Positions 45,285-56,075 are shown, numbered from the stretch's first letter. The stretch: 64,000 nucleotides of DNA from Tupaia tana (GCA_026018925.1 JAKSZU010000002.1:92328975-92392974), one strand, 5' to 3'. Notes: generated from the letters alone by a model not told the origin. Made by a program: numbers and translations.

Positions 45285-45430
45285 GGAACCCATTCAATCC
45301 TTCAGTCCCCGGGAGACAGGCAATGCTGGTCATCTGGTGGATGGAGAAATGGAGCACAGAGAGATGGAAGAACTTGGCAAGGCCACCACTAAGTGGCAGA
45401 GGCTGGGGTTGATCTTGGCAGCCGGGATCT
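45285..45430 (-). repeat. MIR fragment
   Basis: GGTGGATGGAGAAATGGAGC, GAACTTGGCAAGGCCACCAC and GTGGCAGAGGCTGGGGTTG match reverse-complement MIR. Confidence 0.65.
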
Positions 45431-45559
45431 GGGTTTGTCCCGGTGACCTCCACAGTATGCTTGTTCGCAAGCTGACCTCTACTCATCCCTGCCTTTTGAG
45501 CTTTGCCATCTGGTATTTTCCATTTCCTGTGGGAGTCTGGAGGTCTGGCCAATGTGTAT

Positions 45560-45795
45560 TTTAAAAAGAAATTTATTGACTTATTTATTGGCAGGGGGAG
45601 ACAAAGAGATTTTTTTTTTTCCCCTGAGAGAGAGAGGCTCCCTTCCAATAGAGTTTTCATGCTGTGATCCATCTCCAGCCCCAGCTGGCCCTAGGTGTAT
45701 GTGTGTACCTGGCATGCTCAGGGGGCTCTGGGACATGAACTCAGGACCTTTCTCATGTGGGGTCAATTGTGTTACTGCTGTGACTCCAGCGGTTT
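45560..45795 (-). mobile_element. tRNA-derived SINE, family B
   Basis: AAATTTATTGACTTATTTAT tail complement, GAGAGAGAGGCTCCC, CATGAACTCAGGACC (box B region complement) and TTACTGCTGTGACTCCAGC. Confidence 0.75.
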
Positions 45796-47049
45796 GCTGA
45801 AGTTTATCTTAGTGCTTATATAGTCTTCTTTGGTTCTTTCGTGTCACCTCTGGAAGATCAGTTGCATGTCTCGTGTCAGCCATTTGGGGTTAAAGCAGTC
45901 ACCAGAACCCTTAATACTTAATAGTGGTGGAAAGAGACTGCTCGGAGAATGATGACCAGCCTGGAGTGTGCTGTGATGGCCTTGGAGAGCCACATGGGTG
46001 TGCGGGCACACTGCTGGCTGACAGCAGTGTTGGGCACAGTGGGCTTTTTGCAACTCTGGGCTGCAGTCTTTTAGTGAGTTGGGAAATCAGTTTAGTGGGT
46101 TGTGACCATCACTCTTCACACATAATAAAATGGAACAGAATAGAATAGGACGAGTCAGAGTATATCACATGGGTGATATGGGTAAGTGTATGTGCAGAGA
46201 TATATTTGGCTCATGCCATTCTTGTGATTTGTGGCAAAAATTATGTTCAAAATATACTGGGCTAGAATATTCTTTATTGTGCTGACCATCTATGGCCAAA
46301 AACGTTCACTGTATGGTTCTGTTTTCTAATGAATTGATCTAGGTGTGTATTTATGTTTTTTAAGTATAAACCTGTTTGCACAGCACATTGGCACCACATG
46401 CAGTATGCCGTAGATCTGATGCTCAGAGCAGAGATCTGGCCCCTTGATTTGAGGAGCCTGTGGCAGGTAGGTGATAGTCAAAGGCGTAGCAGAGGAGAAA
46501 TCACTGGGGGAATCCTGTGAATGAGCCGGGGAAAGCTGCGGGTAGAACTGGGAACCATCGACCTTTAAGGCGGGAAGGTTGGAAAAAGAGGTCAGAAAAC
46601 CCACTCCAATGCAATAGATAGTGATGGCAGGGAAACCAAGAGGGTGTTGGCATTGTGGGCCAAGAGAGAAGGGAGTCTGAAAAGCAAGCAGAGGTTCAAG
46701 ATTGTCAGAGGTGGCAGGAGGTCAGAGCTGAATGCACACATGGACTTACTTGAGCAACCTGAAGCTGGTGACTGTGGTGAGGGCACCTCTAGGTAAGGGT
46801 GGCAGCCGGACTGCAGAAGGCTGAGTGACAAGATGGGAAACACAGAGATATGGGGGAAGAACAGCTCTTCCAAATGGTTGGTAGCAAAAGGAGGAGGAGG
46901 AGAGGCCATTGGCTAGAAGGGAAGATATTATAATTCACCCCTGTAGAAGCAAATTTGAACCTAGCTTCACAGGAAGAGACAAAATAGTTAATAAATGAGG
47001 TTAACTGGAATGGACAGAAAATCTTCATTAACAGTATGAGATAAAGGCT
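45796..47049. other. Non-coding; possible old repeat at 46,590-46,900
   Basis: Purine-rich text near 46,590-46,900 may be an old mammalian repeat. The 105-codon frame on the minus strand shows no recognisable domain. Confidence 0.35.
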
Positions 47050-47276
47050 AGCAGGTGGCATAGTGGTTAAGCCTTAACCACTGAACTCCCACGTGGCCCA
47101 CTGTGGTTCCAGTCCTGACCCAGTAGCTTGAGCACATGTGCGTGTGTGCTTAAAATCCCAAGAGGAAAATGGAGGAGAAGGGATTGTGGCATGCCATCCC
47201 CCCGAGGGGTGATTTCTCACTTTCTCTTTCTCTCATTTTCTCTAGTGAGCATATGAGCCCTATAGCAAAAATTCCT

Positions 47277-47316
<40 letters not shown>
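47050..47316 (+). mobile_element. tRNA-derived SINE, family A long form, long poly(A)
   Basis: GGCTAGCAGGTGGCATAGTG head with an internal duplication (GGTTAAGCCTTAACCACTG), the middle block, and an uninterrupted A-run of about 38 (47,278-47,315). An imperfect direct repeat flanks it (TATGAGATAAAGGCTA / GATGAAATAAAGCTA). Confidence 0.9.
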
Positions 47317-47320
<4 letters not shown>

Positions 47321-47333
47321 TGAAATAAAGCTA

Positions 47334-47956
47334 TCAATTTCTCCCTTACCAGAACTATAAGGTAAGAATTTTTACTAGTTGCCGAAACTTGCCACAATGA
47401 CAGTATTTGGTTTAGTTATTTATACCCATAATAGCTAACTTTATTTTGGAATTATTATTCCAAATGATAGAGCTTGATACAATCAAAGAACACTGATGAG
47501 CCTTGAACAGCACTGCTGTCAGCACTCTGTAAAGAACAATTGAATCACAGATGTAGCTGAGGCTGCGAATACTGTGGGTAACCACAGCAGGATCCCAGAG
47601 GACAGGATCCCAAAGGACAGATTACATTTCTTCTATCTGCATGATGAAAACCAGACTTAAAATTACTTTGATTTGTCTTTTTGCTGCCTCAAATGTCTGA
47701 GAGAATTTGGATATAGATACCTTATCTCTCACATTTATTACTCAGGATAAGATTATGTTCAGGCTATGGGCTTAGGCTGTAATTAAAATATCCTCCTAGT
47801 AGATTAGCAGGTGTTGCATAATTATTGAGACATCTTGTTGCTAAGGGGTACGGAAATTTACATTGGAGTGTAAACATTTGTATTTAATTATTTCCCTGGA
47901 GGTGAAGGAAGCCCTGGGACCCCTGATTAAGTCATCTTGTCCAATAAGCTTTGGGT
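47334..47956. other. Non-coding, nothing recognised
   Basis: AT-rich, with no supported gene. Confidence 0.35.
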
Positions 47957-47973
47957 ATAAAGGTCATATTCAG

Positions 47974-48128
47974 GCTCAGAAGTAGCTCAGCTCTGTAAAG
48001 CTGAAGGCCATAGGGAAGATAGGCTTTAGTCTAGGGTCAACCTGTACATGCAAGGGAAAGATGGCGGCCTGAGACCCTGTTGAGGGTCCCCCTCACTTTC
48101 TCTTTTATAAAATAAAGAAACTTAAAAA
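47974..48128 (+). mobile_element. tRNA-derived SINE, family B (short, diverged)
   Basis: A 17-bp target duplication ATAAAGGTCATATTCAG (47,957-47,973) is repeated at 48,129-48,145 with two differences. The body ends GCCTGAGACCCTGTTGAGGG, CCCCTCACTTTCTC and AATAAAGAAACTT, like family B. The box B region is degraded. Confidence 0.65.
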
Positions 48129-48415
48129 ATAAAGATCTTATTCAGAGATAAAAGACCTACAGCATACTGACAAAAGATGTTTCCTCAAATTAGGGAACAA
48201 GTAGAAAAATGTCCAAGCTAAGAAATCACAAAGCTCTGAATTAAAAGAGTATTGGCAAAAGAAACTTCTATAGATGGGTCTTACAGCAGGGAGTAATTGT
48301 CTTATTGTAAGAGCCCATCCATTGCATTCTAGAAAATTCCCAGACCATTCAATTCACTAAAAATTTATTTATTGTTTTCAAATAAATAGCATTATTTTAA
48401 AAACTTGCTTAAATT

Positions 48416-48650
48416 GGGGCCAGCAGGTGGCATGGTGGTTAGTGTTCTGGATTCCCACCTGGACCTGGTGGCTTGGAAAACACATTTGGCTGTGTACATG
48501 GGCTCAAAACTCAGGGGAAGACTGGTGGAAAAGGGATTGTAGAGTGACATCCCCCTGGGGGTGATTTCTCACTTTCTCCCTCTCTGTCCTTCTCAGGTGA
48601 GTGCTCGTGCTCTACGGCAAAACCCTAAAAACAAACAAAACCCCCAAAAC
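48416..48650 (+). mobile_element. tRNA-derived SINE, family A (box B region deleted)
   Basis: Head GGGGCCAGCAGGTGGCATGG runs into GGATTCCCACCTGGACCTGG, so the box B segment is missing. The tail has GGTGATTTCTCACTTTCTCC and CTCTACGGCAAAACCC. A direct repeat ACTTGCTTAAATT / ACTTGCTTGAATG flanks it. Confidence 0.82.
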
Positions 48651-48819
48651 ACTTGCTTGAATGATTTAGAAATTAAAATGTTTGTCTTGAACAAATATAC
48701 AGTATATATTGATCTTGTAGATAAAACATATTGATAGTTTTGCTAAATTAAAATAGTCACTGATGTGAAAGATCTTTGGCCTGGGAATGATTCCTTTATC
48801 CAGAAATATTTTGTCTTTA

Positions 48820-48865
48820 TTTTTAAATTTGCTATAGGGTGCATGCACTCACCAGAGAGAGAGAG

Positions 48866-48924
<59 letters not shown>

Positions 48925-49183
48925 AGGAAGGAAGGAAGGAAGGAAGGAAGGAAGGAAGGAAGGAAGGAAGAGAAAGAAAGAGAGAGGAAAAGAGAGAAGG
49001 AAAATGAGAAAGCACTCCTCCAGGGGAGATGACCAGGCCATAATCCTCTATCCTGCATTTTCCTCTCAGAATCTGGGGCATGCACACACACATGCCCAGC
49101 ATGCTTTCCAAGCTGTGGGTTCTGGGACACTAATTGCACAGTTGGCCATGTGGACTCCAGCCACTTTAACCACTATGCCAAAA
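48820..49183 (-). mobile_element. tRNA-derived SINE, family A, with expanded CT tract
   Basis: GCTATAGGGTGCATGCACTC, then a purine microsatellite (48,857-48,972), then GAGAAAGCACTCCTCCAGGG, CTAATTGCACAGTTGGCC and ACCACTATGCC. The microsatellite replaces the internal CT tract, not the poly(A) tail. Confidence 0.88.
48857..48972. repeat. GAAA/GAAG microsatellite inside a SINE
   Basis: A (GAAA)n block then a (GAAG)n block, nearly uninterrupted. Probably length-variable. Confidence 0.95.
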
Positions 49184-49185
49184 AA

Positions 49186-49408
49186 AAAATAATCATTTAT
49201 TCCTTGAGAGAGAGAGAGGGACAAACCCCCTGACACGGTCCTGTCAAGCTATGATTCTCCCTGCAGCCTTCCTGCCAGCCTAGGACTATGGGTGCACCTC
49301 ATGTGTTCGGGTGAACCAGGGGTCCAAATCCTGGGCCCTCCTCCATGCCTGCAGCAGTAGAAGTGCCCTACTGCCAGTGCCATCAAGGCTGGGCCTGTTT
49401 GCAACTCT
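49186..49408 (-). mobile_element. tRNA-derived SINE, family B
   Basis: AATCATTTATTCCTTGAGAG, GCTATGATTCTCCCTGCAGCC, GGGGTCCAAATCCTGGGCCC (box B region complement), and GCCATCAAGGCTGGGCC. It abuts a family A copy. Confidence 0.75.
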
Positions 49409-49450
49409 GGAAATCTGCAAAAGCAGTACTTCTACTATCTGTTAAGATTT

Positions 49451-49684
49451 TTTAAAAAGTTTCTTTATTTAATTTACTCTTTCCATTAATGAGGAGACAG
49501 ACACAGAGTGTTGGCACCCCCAAAATGGTCTTGATGTCATGATCCATCCCCAGTCTCAGCCAGCCGTGGATCATGGGCACACAGGAAGGCCTGGTATGCT
49601 CAGGACTCTGGACACGAACCGGACACCTTCCCATGTACTCGGCTTCCCAGAGTGTTGAATTTTACCGCTGTGCACCATCTGGCC
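49451..49684 (-). mobile_element. tRNA-derived SINE, family B
   Basis: TTTCTTTATTTAATTTACTC, GATCCATCCCCAGTCTCAGCC, ACGAACCGGACACCTTCCC, and CCGCTGTGCACCATCTGGCC. Confidence 0.78.
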
Positions 49685-49685
49685 T

Positions 49686-50034
49686 ACTTTCTTTCAAGAT
49701 TTGAACAATGAGTTTTAATTATATGTAGTATGGCAAAGAATGGAAAACATGAAATAAAATGTGTGTGTACTTGTAGGGAGGGGAGAGGACTATGGGGCTC
49801 ACTTTAAATATAAATTATGTCCTGTGTAGAGCAAGTAGATTTATAGAAAGAGGAATTCTCAACTTTGGTTCAACTTTTACTCGCAAGTTAAGGAGACTAA
49901 TTGGGCCTCTGAAGGCCAGCATACTCTTGGAAAGATACTATCACGGGCTACCTTTCTACATACAAACTGAGATGCTTCAAACCCTGTCTCCTGGTACCTG
50001 CTGTCTTTTAGGTTGTAAGTGAAATCTGAGTTTG
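49686..50034. other. Non-coding, nothing recognised
   Basis: No supported gene or named repeat. Confidence 0.35.
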
Positions 50035-50288
50035 TGTATTTATTTATTTAGTCAGAGGGTGCATGAACTCACCAGAGAGAGATGGGGTGGGGGTGGGGGA
50101 GAAAGCAGCCCCCATAGGGCATGGCCATATTGCAATCCCTCCTGCTCATTTTTCCTTTTTGTTGGGATTTTGGGCACACATGCACACATGCCTAGTATGT
50201 TTCTCAAGTGTCCAGGTCCAGGATTTGAACTGCACAGTTGGTCGTGTGGGATCCAGTGGCCTTATCCAGCGCCCCACAGGCTGGCCCC
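50035..50288 (-). mobile_element. tRNA-derived SINE, family A long form
   Basis: TTTATTTATTTAGTCAGAGGG, GAGAGAGATGGGGTGGGGG, GGATTTGAACTGCACAG (box B region complement) and GCCCCACAGGCTGGCCCC. Confidence 0.82.
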
Positions 50289-50898
50289 AGCAGCTGAGTT
50301 TTCTGTACAAAGGAAAAAAACATCCTATGCAGTGAGAAAAAATTGAAACAAGAATTTCTCAGAAAGAACCTTGTGAATTTTTACAAATTCTTTGAAGTTA
50401 TTCTTGAATGACTGAATTCATTTTCTGAAGACTCAGAATGAAGAGCTGGAATTTCTGTCTTTGCCCTACTGTCAGACCACAGGCACAATTTCCAGAATAA
50501 TTAATATTGGCCAGTACTGGAATGAGGCAGATCAACTAAAATTTTAGCTGTTTTGTTTTGATTTAAATTCTCCTGGTTAGTGTGGTTGGTTGAAGTTTGC
50601 ACTAGTCAACTTGGCTAAGCACCAAATGTCCAGAGAGAGACAGGCTTACTCTGTGTGGGAGACACTGTCCTTTGCTGCCTGGCCTCCTCGTCCTCCTTGC
50701 AGACAGAGTTCCATTTTGCTGAGTGCTCACCCTGCTGGCTGTGTGTTCAGGATTTAAAATGATCTACCCTGTAGAGATGGGGCTGGAGGTGATGTGGAGG
50801 TGGTCGGCAGTATCTAGGGGCCCATCGGGTAGTTCCGTCTCTCTTGTTCCTGAGAGGTTTGCTGGAAAACCTGCCTTCTAAAGAACAGCTAGCTTCTA
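50289..50898. other. Non-coding, nothing recognised
   Basis: No supported gene or named repeat. Confidence 0.35.
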
Positions 50899-50975
50899 TT
50901 AGGTTGTGGGGAAAGTCATGACACATTTTTGCATAGAGAAACATAATACATCATGATTTTTTTCAGACAATCCAA
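50899..50975. mobile_element. Mariner-type MITE, family 2
   Basis: TTAGGTTGTGGGGAAAGTCA at the left and TGATTTTTTTCAGACAATCC at the right are inverted relatives. It is preceded by TA (50,897-50,898). The TTAGGTTGT start links this family to the 26-bp palindrome at 9,147. Confidence 0.82.
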
Positions 50976-51879
50976 TGTTAGGCAATGTTCTGCTAGCCTT
51001 TACCCCCCTTGAAATTATGACATGAACCTAAGGACAAAAACAGCCACCCTGTTTCACCCAATCCCACCCTACCCCCATCCTTTCCTTTTGCTCTTCAAAG
51101 CCTGATCTGTTCAGATGAGGAACTGCTGGTATGGGATGCTGGGAAAATCCCTACTCGGGCTCCTGATGGAAAACCCCAAACTGAGCCAACAAAAGCAGGA
51201 TAAGCTGGGTCAAGCAAATCTGCCCTAGGTGACCAGAGCTGGACCAGCTGGGACAGAGCTAATGGTTGTCTTCTTATTTTCTTTGTCTTTACAGCTGTCA
51301 GTGTAGAACCCCAGCAGAATGGGCCCCATCCCACAAAGTGTTCAGAGGAAACGGACTTGACTACTTCTCTGAGAAACTTCTCCAAGTAGCTGTCAGTTAC
51401 CTTTACCAGCTTGTCAAAAACGACCCTCAAAGCTACCGACTCATACTTGAACATCTCTGTGTTTTCCTTTAGTTGCCCAAACAGAAATGAGTTGTTTCCT
51501 ACAATGGACCTATGTTAGTGTCTCAGGATAATTTCCACACCTACACAGTTCTCTGCTTACGACTTCTCACCTCACATCTTAGCCCTCCACCTTAAAATAA
51601 GTTCATTCGCTTATAACTCTGCATGACTGCCCAGTGTTTTCATAGTAGATTTCATCAATGCGATTGCTTTTCCAGGTAAAAAGGGATTGTTTGGAAATGG
51701 TGTTGACAGGGGAAAGCTCTACAGACAGTGCGATACCAGAGAAGTAACACCCGTAAGCCCTCCTCACTGACTTTTTCAGAGAAATAGTTAACTGTCTGCA
51801 AGTCCTCAGCCCCTTCGCCCGGTGGCTGACGGAGCCTTCTGCCGTTTGGAAGACAACGGTATCTCAGTGCTCTCCCTTG
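50976..51879. other. Non-coding 5' flank of PPP1R14C
   Basis: No supported gene. The 119-codon minus-strand frame at 51,095-51,454 has no recognisable domain. Confidence 0.4.
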
Positions 51880-52643
51880 TGATTCACAGCCGCTCGGTAA
51901 GGAAGAAAAAAGTGTCTGAAAAGAATTCCCCAGGCGCGGCGATCGCCTGATTGCACAAACATTGCCTCATCAATTTCCCTCACAATCCGAGAGAGGAAGA
52001 AGCATCCACCGTGGCATGAATAGGAATGTGTGTTTGGAACCGCGGGGTGGGGCCAGGAGAAGAGGAGACTTCCCCGATGTTCTAGGAGACTCGGGACGAA
52101 ACAAACCTCCTGGAGGAACCTGCGGGGACGACCCTTCCCACGTTCCCTTCCAGGCTGTCCCCGGCTCAGGGCAGTGCGCTCCCAGCTGCGGGAAAAGCAC
52201 AGTTCTCGGTCTCCTAGAGGGGAGGCCACGGCTGCCCTCGCTGAGGTCCACCCCCTGACACCCAGACCCACGCCAGTGTCCTCGCTGTCTACACTCCGGC
52301 GACCGTCCCCAGCCTGGGAGCTGACATTCCCCGCCTCCGCAGGCCACTCCCAGGGCTCGGTCCTTTCGCTGCAGGCGCCAGATCCCGCCGTGGTGGGCTG
52401 GACCGAAAGAGTCTGCGGTGTCTTTAAGGCGAGGTCCCCGCCCCTCACACCTCCCAGCCGGTCTCCCTCTCGTCGGGGCTCCTCCCGCCCTCCGTGACAA
52501 CCCGGGCTGCCGGGCGTGCGCTTCGCGGAGCAGGTGCAGACCCGTCCTTCGCATGCAGCTGCCGGGCCAGAGGTCGTAGGAGCGCCCGGCGCGCTCCGCC
52601 CGCTGGTGCTCCGGGCGGCACTAGGGCTCCGGCGCGTGGGGAC

Positions 52644-52943
52644 ATGTCGGTGGTGACGGGTAGCAGCGAGGCAGCCGGCGGGGCCGGCGGTGGCGGCACG
52701 CGGGTTTTCTTCCAGAGCCCCCGAGGCGGCGCCGGGGGCAGCCCGGGTTCCAGCAGCGGCTCGGGCTCCTCCCGGGAGGACTCGGCGGCGGTGGCCCCTG
52801 CGGCCGCTGCGGGCCAGGTTCAGCAGCAGCGGCGGCACCAGCAGGGCAAAGTTACGGTCAAATACGACCGCAAGGAGCTTCGGAAGCGGCTGGTGCTGGA
52901 GGAGTGGATCGTGGAGCAGCTGGGTCAGCTGTACGGCTGCGAG
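52644..52943 (+). CDS. PPP1R14C: PPP1R14C exon 1 (KEPI, PKC-activated protein phosphatase 1 inhibitor), partial
   Basis: PPP1R14C is a small inhibitor of protein phosphatase 1. In this family (with CPI-17/PPP1R14A, PHI-1/PPP1R14B and GBPI/PPP1R14D), phosphorylation of a threonine by protein kinase C strongly raises inhibitory potency. This exon encodes exactly 100 codons. Residues 1-8 are MSVVTGSS. Residues 11-50 are a low-complexity Gly/Ser-rich stretch (with VFFQSPRGG at 21-29), then an Ala-rich and Gln-rich linker at about 50-67. From residue 68 it is the start of the conserved PHIN domain, GKVTVKYDRKELRKRL. The regulatory threonine is T71 (in VTVKYDR), equivalent to human T73, since the Gln tract is shorter here. 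The exon ends ...EQLGQLYGCE, directly before a GT donor. The rest of the domain lies on later exons outside the window. The upstream frame stays open to about 52,494, so the start codon is chosen by homology, not by a stop. The identification is secure. I see no defect in the exon. Confidence 0.96.
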
Positions 52944-52949
52944 GTACCT
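52941..52949 (+). other. PPP1R14C: Splice donor of PPP1R14C exon 1
   Basis: GAG|GTACCT with GT at 52,944-52,945 follows the codon for E100. It is a phase-0 junction. Reading past it gives a non-homologous PGRGPGGSG run, which supports splicing here. Confidence 0.88.
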
Positions 52950-54736
52950 GGGCGCGGGCCGGGCGGGTCGGGGCGTCCTTCCCCCCGGTGCCAGCACGAG
53001 AACTCTCCGGGGGTCCCGCCTCCGCGCGGCCACGGTCCCGGCTCCCGGGGGCCAGGCGGCTGGAGCGAGGCACCGGTGGCGCGTCCCCTCTCTTCGGGGT
53101 GTCCCTGGAGCCGGGCGCAAACGTTGGGATATACCTGCCTGCGCTCAGCCGCAGGTGCCGGGGAAGCTGCGGGCCCACTCGGTGTCGGTGCAGAGGACTG
53201 GGGTCTGCGAACCGCAGTGTCGTCCTCCGTGCCCGGGGCCCCTCGCCTCCAGCGGGACCTGGAGGGATTCACCCAGCTGCGCCTAAGCAGCGGTGGCAGA
53301 AACCGCAGCCAGCCGGGAGCAGCGCTCGCTGCTGGGATTTGTCAGCTCCGATTTCTGTGGGGAGCCATCAGGGAAGGGACCTGAAACTGCTTACCCGAGA
53401 GGAGAGGTTCTGGGGCTCTCAGAGGTCCCCTTGTTCTGAAATTCTACCTCAGCCTGGAGAGGAACGCTTTCCTTTTTACAGCCAGACCGGTCGATGCGTG
53501 CGGACATAATCCTTCCTCGCATTACCAAAGCAGCACACGTTGCGCTTTGTTGAAGTGGCTTTCCTTTGCCCCCCGCCCCGGCCAGCTGTGACTCCCACAG
53601 ATGGACGCAGTTGAGAGCCTTGGGCTACTTGGAGAGGGTCTCCTGGAGAGAAGGAAGGTGACCCCGCTGGTGGTGTGCAGGATGCCTGGGATCAGCCAGC
53701 TCCCCCTCCGCCAGGACATTGTGACTTCCCACGCTTCAGGGCTGTGGTGGAACACGACTCTGACGAGTATACATTTGGCGTAGTGAGAAATATTTACAAT
53801 AAGCTGTAACAGACATGCTGGAAAGGTGACTGAGGCCCAACTGATTTTCCATGGGTCTTCCATCACAGTAATTCTAAACGAAGTACTCTTTCTCTTAGCG
53901 TGGCGTTTGGGAAGGGTGGAAGCGACAGGGTTAATATGGCTTCTAAGTAAAACTAGGTGTGTGTTCATATAACTGTTAGGTTCTTCGGCAAATATGAAAG
54001 CCGGATTAACTCACTGGCTTTACCCCTGTTTTCCAGTATTGTGTTTTCACACGTCTTAATGGCCTATTGTGAACACACTTTTCCTCTGACATTCTCATTG
54101 CTGACTACTGATGAATGATGATGAGATAATGAAGCTTCACTGTATGACTAATAGGCTTGTAAAAATATATTACCTCTCCAGCCCAGCTCTTATAAAAAGC
54201 CAATTTAACTGCATAAATAAAAACTGGCAAAAATAAGAAGCTTCATGGGATTGCTATAGGAAGTTGGCCATACACTTTAAAGAAACAATGCATTTGGTTT
54301 AGATGGGATTACTGTTGAATAAAGGGATATGCTTAGTTTTGCCTACATTAAATCCAATTAATTCTCATTTACTTAAGACTGGCCTTCATACTCCATTTTG
54401 GGTTTGGAAGAGAGTCAAGGTAATAGGAAAAGCTGTGGTTGACATTACCAGTGCTTTGGCATTGCTCATATTATAGGAGACTAATTAGATGGATCTTGGG
54501 AAACCAGAAAGTCTTATACACACTCAGTGTGTCGACAAATCACATATCTACTTAAACAATTCTAAAGAATAATTGGGAAAAAATGGAAGTTTGATTATTG
54601 ACTGTATATACCTTCATACTGTATGTAGGTACATATTTTGAAAGATAAATGTAACTGTGGATCTTTTCCTTGAGTGAACTTTTCAGATTTTAGATTTTCA
54701 ACCCTTAGCAAAGAGATAGCAGAAAGAGGCATTTTA

Positions 54737-55085
54737 GGGGGTAGCAGGTGGCATGGAGGTTAAGTGGCTGAATCCTACATGGTAGCCTTTGAGGTCTGAG
54801 TCCCAGACTTGGCTGCTTGAAAACACGCAGGACGTGTGCGTCTGTGGCCAAATCGCAAAAAGAGAATGGAAGAGGAGGGATTGTGGCATGGCCATTCCAC
54901 CTAGAGTGTGATTTCTCACTTTCACTTTTTCTCTTTCTCTTTCTTTCTCTTCCTCTTCCTCTTTCTTTTTCTCTTTCTCTTTCCTTCTCTTTTCCCCTTC
55001 CCCTTCCTCTTTCCCTTTCACTTTTGCATTCTCAGGAATGCACACACCCTATAGCAAAAAATAAAACAAAATAAAAAACTTAAAA
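54737..55085 (+). mobile_element. tRNA-derived SINE, family A, with expanded CT tract
   Basis: GGGGGTAGCAGGTGGCATGG head, TTTGAGGTCTGAGTCCC, the middle block with a degraded hairpin, a CTTT/CTTCCT-rich tract (about 54,918-55,020), and CACCCTATAGCAAAAAATAA. Confidence 0.85.
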
Positions 55086-55814
55086 AGAAAGCTCTTCTTT
55101 TGTGATGAAATAATACAAGATGCTCTCTCTGCTGCTGCATGTCATTAAAATGTGGCAAATGTTTCTATTTAGGTTGTTTGTTCAGTTATCTTAACGGCTG
55201 AAGGAGTAATAGTCATTGAGGAGGTTGTTGGGAGTTTGAGGACCATGCCGATGGTATGCATTTATTTAATAATAAAGAACCGTGTAGTCTCATGACTACC
55301 AAATAAACAATCATCCCGTCCCATCCACTTCTACAGTGCAGGGCTCCACTCTCAGCATTAGCTTCTCTCGTCTGTTAACCTTCCTTTCTGAGAGCTTCGA
55401 GTATTTCAGCCCTTGGTTTGTGAATCAAGAAAGACCTACCATGGCTTAGAGCACTGGACCTCATGAATATGAAGATTAGGAAATGTCCATTTTACTTCGA
55501 AAATTGGTAATGCTTATACATGTTTATCACATGAAATTAACGCAGAAGCCAATTTGCCAGACTTCAAATCAACCGAGAGTTCAGTTATCTGCTGAGTTAG
55601 GGTAGACGATGAACACATATTTCATTCCGGAAGAACTTATACCAGGCAGGTCAGAAGTTAAATGACTTGCCCTTCTCAGAAAAGAAAATCATCTTTTGTG
55701 GCGGCATGAGTAAGATATTTGAAATTAGGAACGTGAAAGAAGGAACGCACAGACCCGATTATGACCTTATCTAGAGGCTTGCAGTGGCTGATCAGTTTTA
55801 CTTAGAGAATGATG

Positions 55815-56075
55815 CAAGAGACATCTGTGGAGTACTGAATTCTGTACCAGGTGCTGTTCTAGGTACTTGATGGGTACTGATTCATTTAGACTTTACAACA
55901 GCCCTATGAAGAAGGTGCTTTTGTTTTACTATCCTTGCTTTACAAATAAGAAACTGGGACTCACAGGGGAGTAAGAGACTTTCCCAAGCTCACATAGCTG
56001 GTGGGTGGCCTGGGGGTGGAGGTTTGAACTCCCAGGTGACTCTGAGGTCACTGTCTAACCACTAGGCTTGTCTGT
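55815..56075 (-). repeat. MIR, nearly full-length
   Basis: Reverse-complement MIR order is complete: TACCAGGTGCTGTTCTAGG, CAGCCCTATGAAGAAGGTG, AAGAAACTGGGACTCACAGG, AAGCTCACATAGCTGG, GGTTTGAACTCCCAGG and CTAACCACTAGGCT. Confidence 0.88.

Larger units (their letters stand above)
51880..53420 (+). promoter_or_regulatory. PPP1R14C: CpG island / promoter region of PPP1R14C
   Basis: GC content and CpG density rise sharply from about 51,930 and fall by about 53,450, around the PPP1R14C start. GC-box-like motifs occur (for example CCCCGCCCCTC near 52,436) and I see no TATA box in the 200 bp before the start codon, so a TATA-less CpG-island promoter is likely. The exact transcription start is not visible from sequence alone. 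Limits are approximate. Confidence 0.8.

Noticed and set aside
47694..48130. Solo LTR with a TATA-like GGGTATAAAGG
   Set aside because: Target duplications at 47,957-47,973 and 48,129-48,145 and the family B-type end show that a SINE accounts for the right half. The left half has no LTR landmarks.
48849..49192. Lys/Glu/Arg-repeat and Ser/Phe/Leu-repeat frames near 48.8-49.2 kb, and similar at 14.8-15.1 kb
   Set aside because: They are translations of the GAAA/GAAG and CCTT/CTTT microsatellites inside SINEs.
51864..53120. 418-codon open frame on the minus strand across the CpG island
   Set aside because: It is antisense to PPP1R14C exon 1 and low in complexity (Arg, Pro, Ala, Gly-rich). GC-rich DNA has few stop codons, so long chance frames are expected. 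No known domain is visible.
52494..53384. 296-codon plus-strand frame read as one uninterrupted protein
   Set aside because: Only 52,644-52,943 matches PPP1R14C. The frame continues through a GT donor into intron sequence, and the part before the ATG is open by GC bias.
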